A stretch of 32,500 nucleotides of DNA from Cristatella mucedo (lineage: Eukaryota > Bryozoa > Phylactolaemata > Cristatellidae), in assembly GCA_009760855.2 (NCBI GenBank), contig WPIO01000063.1:2050001-2082500 (forward strand), in the 5' to 3' direction. The position numbers were made by a program, and so were the translations under genes. Below, piece after piece: positions 30,313-32,500 of this stretch (position 1 is the stretch's first letter; every line of letters begins with the position of its first letter). The notes below the pieces were generated by a model, which was not told the origin of the DNA, searched no databases, and was given only the letters and a program-made list of their open reading frames with translations.

Positions 30313-30467
30313 GAAGCCTAGGTACGGAATGTCGCAGGCGCTCTCCATGTACGTCTTCACCAGAGTCACGATCAGAGGCACAGGCGGCGAAGGTGGGCTG
30401 TCGTTGGGATTCTTGGGCTTGGTGGGCAGCCGACCGCGACGTCCTTTGAGGCTGTCGGTGCGAACCA
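30313..30467 (-). CDS. NR4A-type nuclear receptor, exon with DBD C-terminal extension and hinge
   Basis: The exon encodes [20 protein letters not shown], then [20 protein letters not shown] and [11 protein letters not shown]. The phrase [20 protein letters not shown] followed by PPSPPVSLI-ALV is the diagnostic NR4A signature directly after the second zinc finger. The RGRL stretch (A/T box) contacts the A/T-rich 5' flank of the NBRE site AAAGGTCA in known members. The acceptor TTCTTTGTAG leaves TG, which with one upstream base makes the first valine. The donor is GGCTTC|GTAAGT, phase 0, matching the next exon. The zinc-finger exon is not in 30468-32500 and should lie beyond the window. Together the four exons give about 273 residues. 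Confidence 0.95.
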
Positions 30468-30570
30468 CTACAAAGAAGCCTCGCCCACCTCGCAGCGTCA
30501 TCGGGTACGAGCTCGGGGCGGGCGCACTCGCGCCTCCGCTAAGAGCGAGCGATACAAGATCAAAAGAGCT

Positions 30571-30655
30571 CTCTCCCTCCCTTCCTCTCTCTCTCTCTCT
30601 CCTCCCTCTCTCCTCCCTCTCGCTCTCTCTCTCTCCCTCTTTCCTTCTCTCGTGC
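30571..30655. repeat. Polypyrimidine (CT/CCCT)n tract
   Basis: This is a nearly pure pyrimidine plus strand, lying 104 bp beyond the acceptor side of the NR4A exon. On the transcribed sense (minus) strand it is purine-rich, so it is not the splice polypyrimidine tract. Confidence 0.92.
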
Positions 30656-30678
30656 GAGTCTCTCCGGTGAGACATTTA

Positions 30679-30732
30679 GTGTATATATGGATATATATAT
30701 ACATATATATATATGTACATATATATATGTAC

Positions 30733-30809
<77 letters not shown>
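30679..30809. repeat. (TA)n/(TACATA)n microsatellite
   Basis: About 130 bp of TA repeats with periodic TACATA and GTACAT interruptions ends in a pure TA run. Tyrosine/isoleucine frames are artefacts. Confidence 0.95.
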
Positions 30810-30810
<1 letters not shown>

Positions 30811-31229
30811 TGCATATGCGGTAAATAAAGACATGAATGAGCACGTGGGGCCATCTAAAGAAAAGCAAAGCCTTTTTAAAGGTTCCGCATTCTCCCAGTA
30901 GAACGAGTAACACCCATGCACTGTTTCCGCTGCACACAGGTGCATTGCAGGCCCGTAGGCAGGCATCGGGGGGGGGGCTAAAACACAGCTGGAATACGAT
31001 CTGCAAAGGTAGCGGCGATGGCGCGTCGCCGGTAAAAAAGTATAATTCATATAGCTTTCGCATAGCGCTTAAGAGAAGCGAATCTCAATCCATCCTGGTG
31101 TTTCAATATGCCGCAGGGCTCGAGCCAAACTCGATCGTGAAAGTGAGCACATTGATCGCGGTCGTTAAAGGCGAGCATCTTAAGTCCTGGGCCAAACCGG
31201 AGCGGCAGCGGCCTTGGCAGCCCTTCCTG

Positions 31230-32500
31230 GAAGCTCGGCTATAAACGATGCGCCACAGTCAGAAGCAGGAGAGAAGAGGTCACTGCCTAGGAATTATGGG
31301 AGTGGGTTCCGCTGCCTAGGACCTGCAGAGCAAAAGCTCCTGTCGCCAACGGTCTTTAAGCTTTGAGCTTCCTCTCAGTGGAACGGCTAATTTATCGTCC
31401 ATAGAGGACCTGAGGAGGCCGAAACGGGTGCAGCAGTTGAGCGAGATATAATGGAGCCACGACCTTGACAGAGCTTTGTGGGTCAGAGCAAGAATAGTGC
31501 TCTGTATCCGTCGATCAACCGAGAGCCATTGAAGCTCCTTCCAGCAAAGGAGCTTCAATGGCTAAACCTTCGGCAGTTTTTTTTTACCAACGTTGCAGTC
31601 ATATTCACCATCACATGTAAAGGCTTAATGAACTTTTTTGGATAGCCCAGGTTAGCTGATTCAACAGCCTCATTTTTACATAGCGGCAGAAGAGCCTTAA
31701 CGGTTATCACCACCGCTTGCTGTGGGCAGCAAAGGATTATCCGCTGCGGATTCGGACCCACGTGACCTGGGTCACGCAGTTCGAGCATCTTACCCTGAGC
31801 TAAGACTAAACCTGAATTGCACTGGTCCGACCTAGACAGAACCAAGGCAGCTCCTTTGCTAGCTACCACGATTGTCCTTAGCTGACCACCATCATAGGTG
31901 GTCCATAATCTTGTTCACGGATCGAATCTGATAACCACCAGTGGAGCCGGTCTTCTGAATGAAACCTCTGAACGTCAAGCAGTTGTAAAAAGAGGGTACC
32001 TACGGTCGCACAGCCGCATCAATAATTAGAAGAACAAAGTCCTTAAGTCCACCCACACGCTTCGGGTGTCTTAGGAGTTATTTCGGTTATATCATACTTA
32101 AGTTTAAGAAAACTGGCCGACAGCCAGGATAGAATGTCTGAAACGCAGGTATTCAGGTTATTAGTCGCTGCACAGGCTGATTGGAATGGCTAAACGATAA
32201 CTGCAGGTGGGCACAGTCAGCATAGAAGCGATAGCCGATAGCTGCATAGGAAGCAGCATAGATAGCAGCATATAGGGCGATAGCCGATGAGCCACGGCCC
32301 TATATCACTTTCAGAGAGGCTCCGTACAAATGGAGATCAGCAAAAAAAAAAATAAGGGACTCACACAGAGGAGTGCGCACCACAAGTGACTGATCGGTCT
32401 GCTGGCTGCGACGCGACTAACACACGACACGGACTGAACACGAGTGTACAAGTAAGGGGGTAAGCCACTCAAACTTCCATGATGATGACTCTGATACTCA
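31230..32500 (-). mobile_element. LINE-A copy, minus orientation, running off the window
   Basis: LLCWKELQWLSVDRRIQSTI, then LALTHKAL, at 31440-31558 aligns with LINE-A LLKELEWLSLDQRI...ILTLSHKA. The nucleotides at 31245-31370 align with 7550-7665, and 32080-32440 with 8190-8510 (RT region). Catalytic blocks are badly decayed. A SINE is inserted at 31651-31806, and short tandem additions (GATAGCAGCATA type) lie at 32230-32280. The copy lies in the NR4A 5' intron. Confidence 0.75.
31651..31806 (-). mobile_element. SINE S1 copy nested in LINE-A
   Basis: GTTAGCTGATTCAACAGCCT starts directly after LINE-A sequence GATAGCCCAG, and the head ends near CTGAGCTAAGAC. LINE-A resumes with GAATTGCACTGGTCCGACCT, the equivalent of GAATTACAATAGTCTAGCCG at 7940-7959. 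This shows the SINE moved after LINE-A had inserted. The hairpin is mutated (GCTGTGGGCAGC versus ATCCGCTGCGG) and no target duplication is clear. Confidence 0.75.

Noticed and set aside
30945-30985. Possible second hAT-like terminus (CAGGCCCGTAGGCAGGCAT followed by a G run)
   Set aside because: It resembles one end of known G-rich DNA transposons, but no matching inverted end or target duplication was found nearby.
1-32500. CRISPR arrays, operons, phage or prokaryotic systems
   Set aside because: The spliced exons, SINEs, LINEs and microsatellites show eukaryotic nuclear DNA; the tandem repeats seen have no spacer structure.

Overview
This is a nuclear genome window from an animal, almost certainly an invertebrate bilaterian. 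I see short exons with GT-AG introns, abundant decayed non-LTR retrotransposons, a tRNA-derived SINE family, long dinucleotide microsatellites and CpG-rich islands. The nuclear-receptor exons read closest to protostome HR38/NR4A, with phrases like LRDHCTYNPEAQ, but they are quite diverged. A fast-evolving spiralian is my best guess; that is inference.

Only two genes can be supported, and both run off an edge or extend beyond what I can find. The first is on the plus strand: the last two coding exons of a coactosin-like actin-binding protein (ADF-homology family) at 10650-10807 and 13125-13238, joined in frame across a 2.3-kb GT-AG intron. Its 5' exons were not found and probably lie left of the window. 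The second is on the minus strand: four consecutive exons of an NR4A-type orphan nuclear receptor (NGFI-B/Nurr1/HR38). They are at 30313-30467 (C-terminal extension of the DNA-binding domain plus hinge), 26596-26780, 24270-24448 and 23829-24130 (whole ligand-binding domain and stop). The zinc-finger exons must lie right of position 32500. The two genes converge tail to tail across about 10.6 kb. They share no evident pathway: one is cytoskeletal, the other a transcription factor.

Layout: 1-7342 is unassigned DNA with SINE copies and a compound microsatellite. 7343-9543 holds two head-to-tail fragments of different CR1/L2-like LINE families, called here LINE-A and LINE-B. 9544-13238 is a GC-rich block with the coactosin-like exons. 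13239-23250 is the region between the genes: a (CT)45 tract, a decayed C2H2 zinc-finger remnant, GC/CpG-rich islands, LINE-A fragments, a strong CTCF-type motif, a near-perfect 20-bp-arm hairpin and a TATA-box candidate. 23257-32500 is the NR4A locus. Its introns contain LINE and SINE copies, a hAT-like MITE, long GA, TA and CA tracts, and a CpG-rich stretch.

The most interesting observations are three. The NR4A C-terminus lacks the family's AF-2 motif. The SINE family carries a hairpin next to its B box whose arms change in a compensatory way between copies. The intergenic DNA holds a cluster of unusual palindromic and insulator-like sites. I did not find an evident new multi-gene system.
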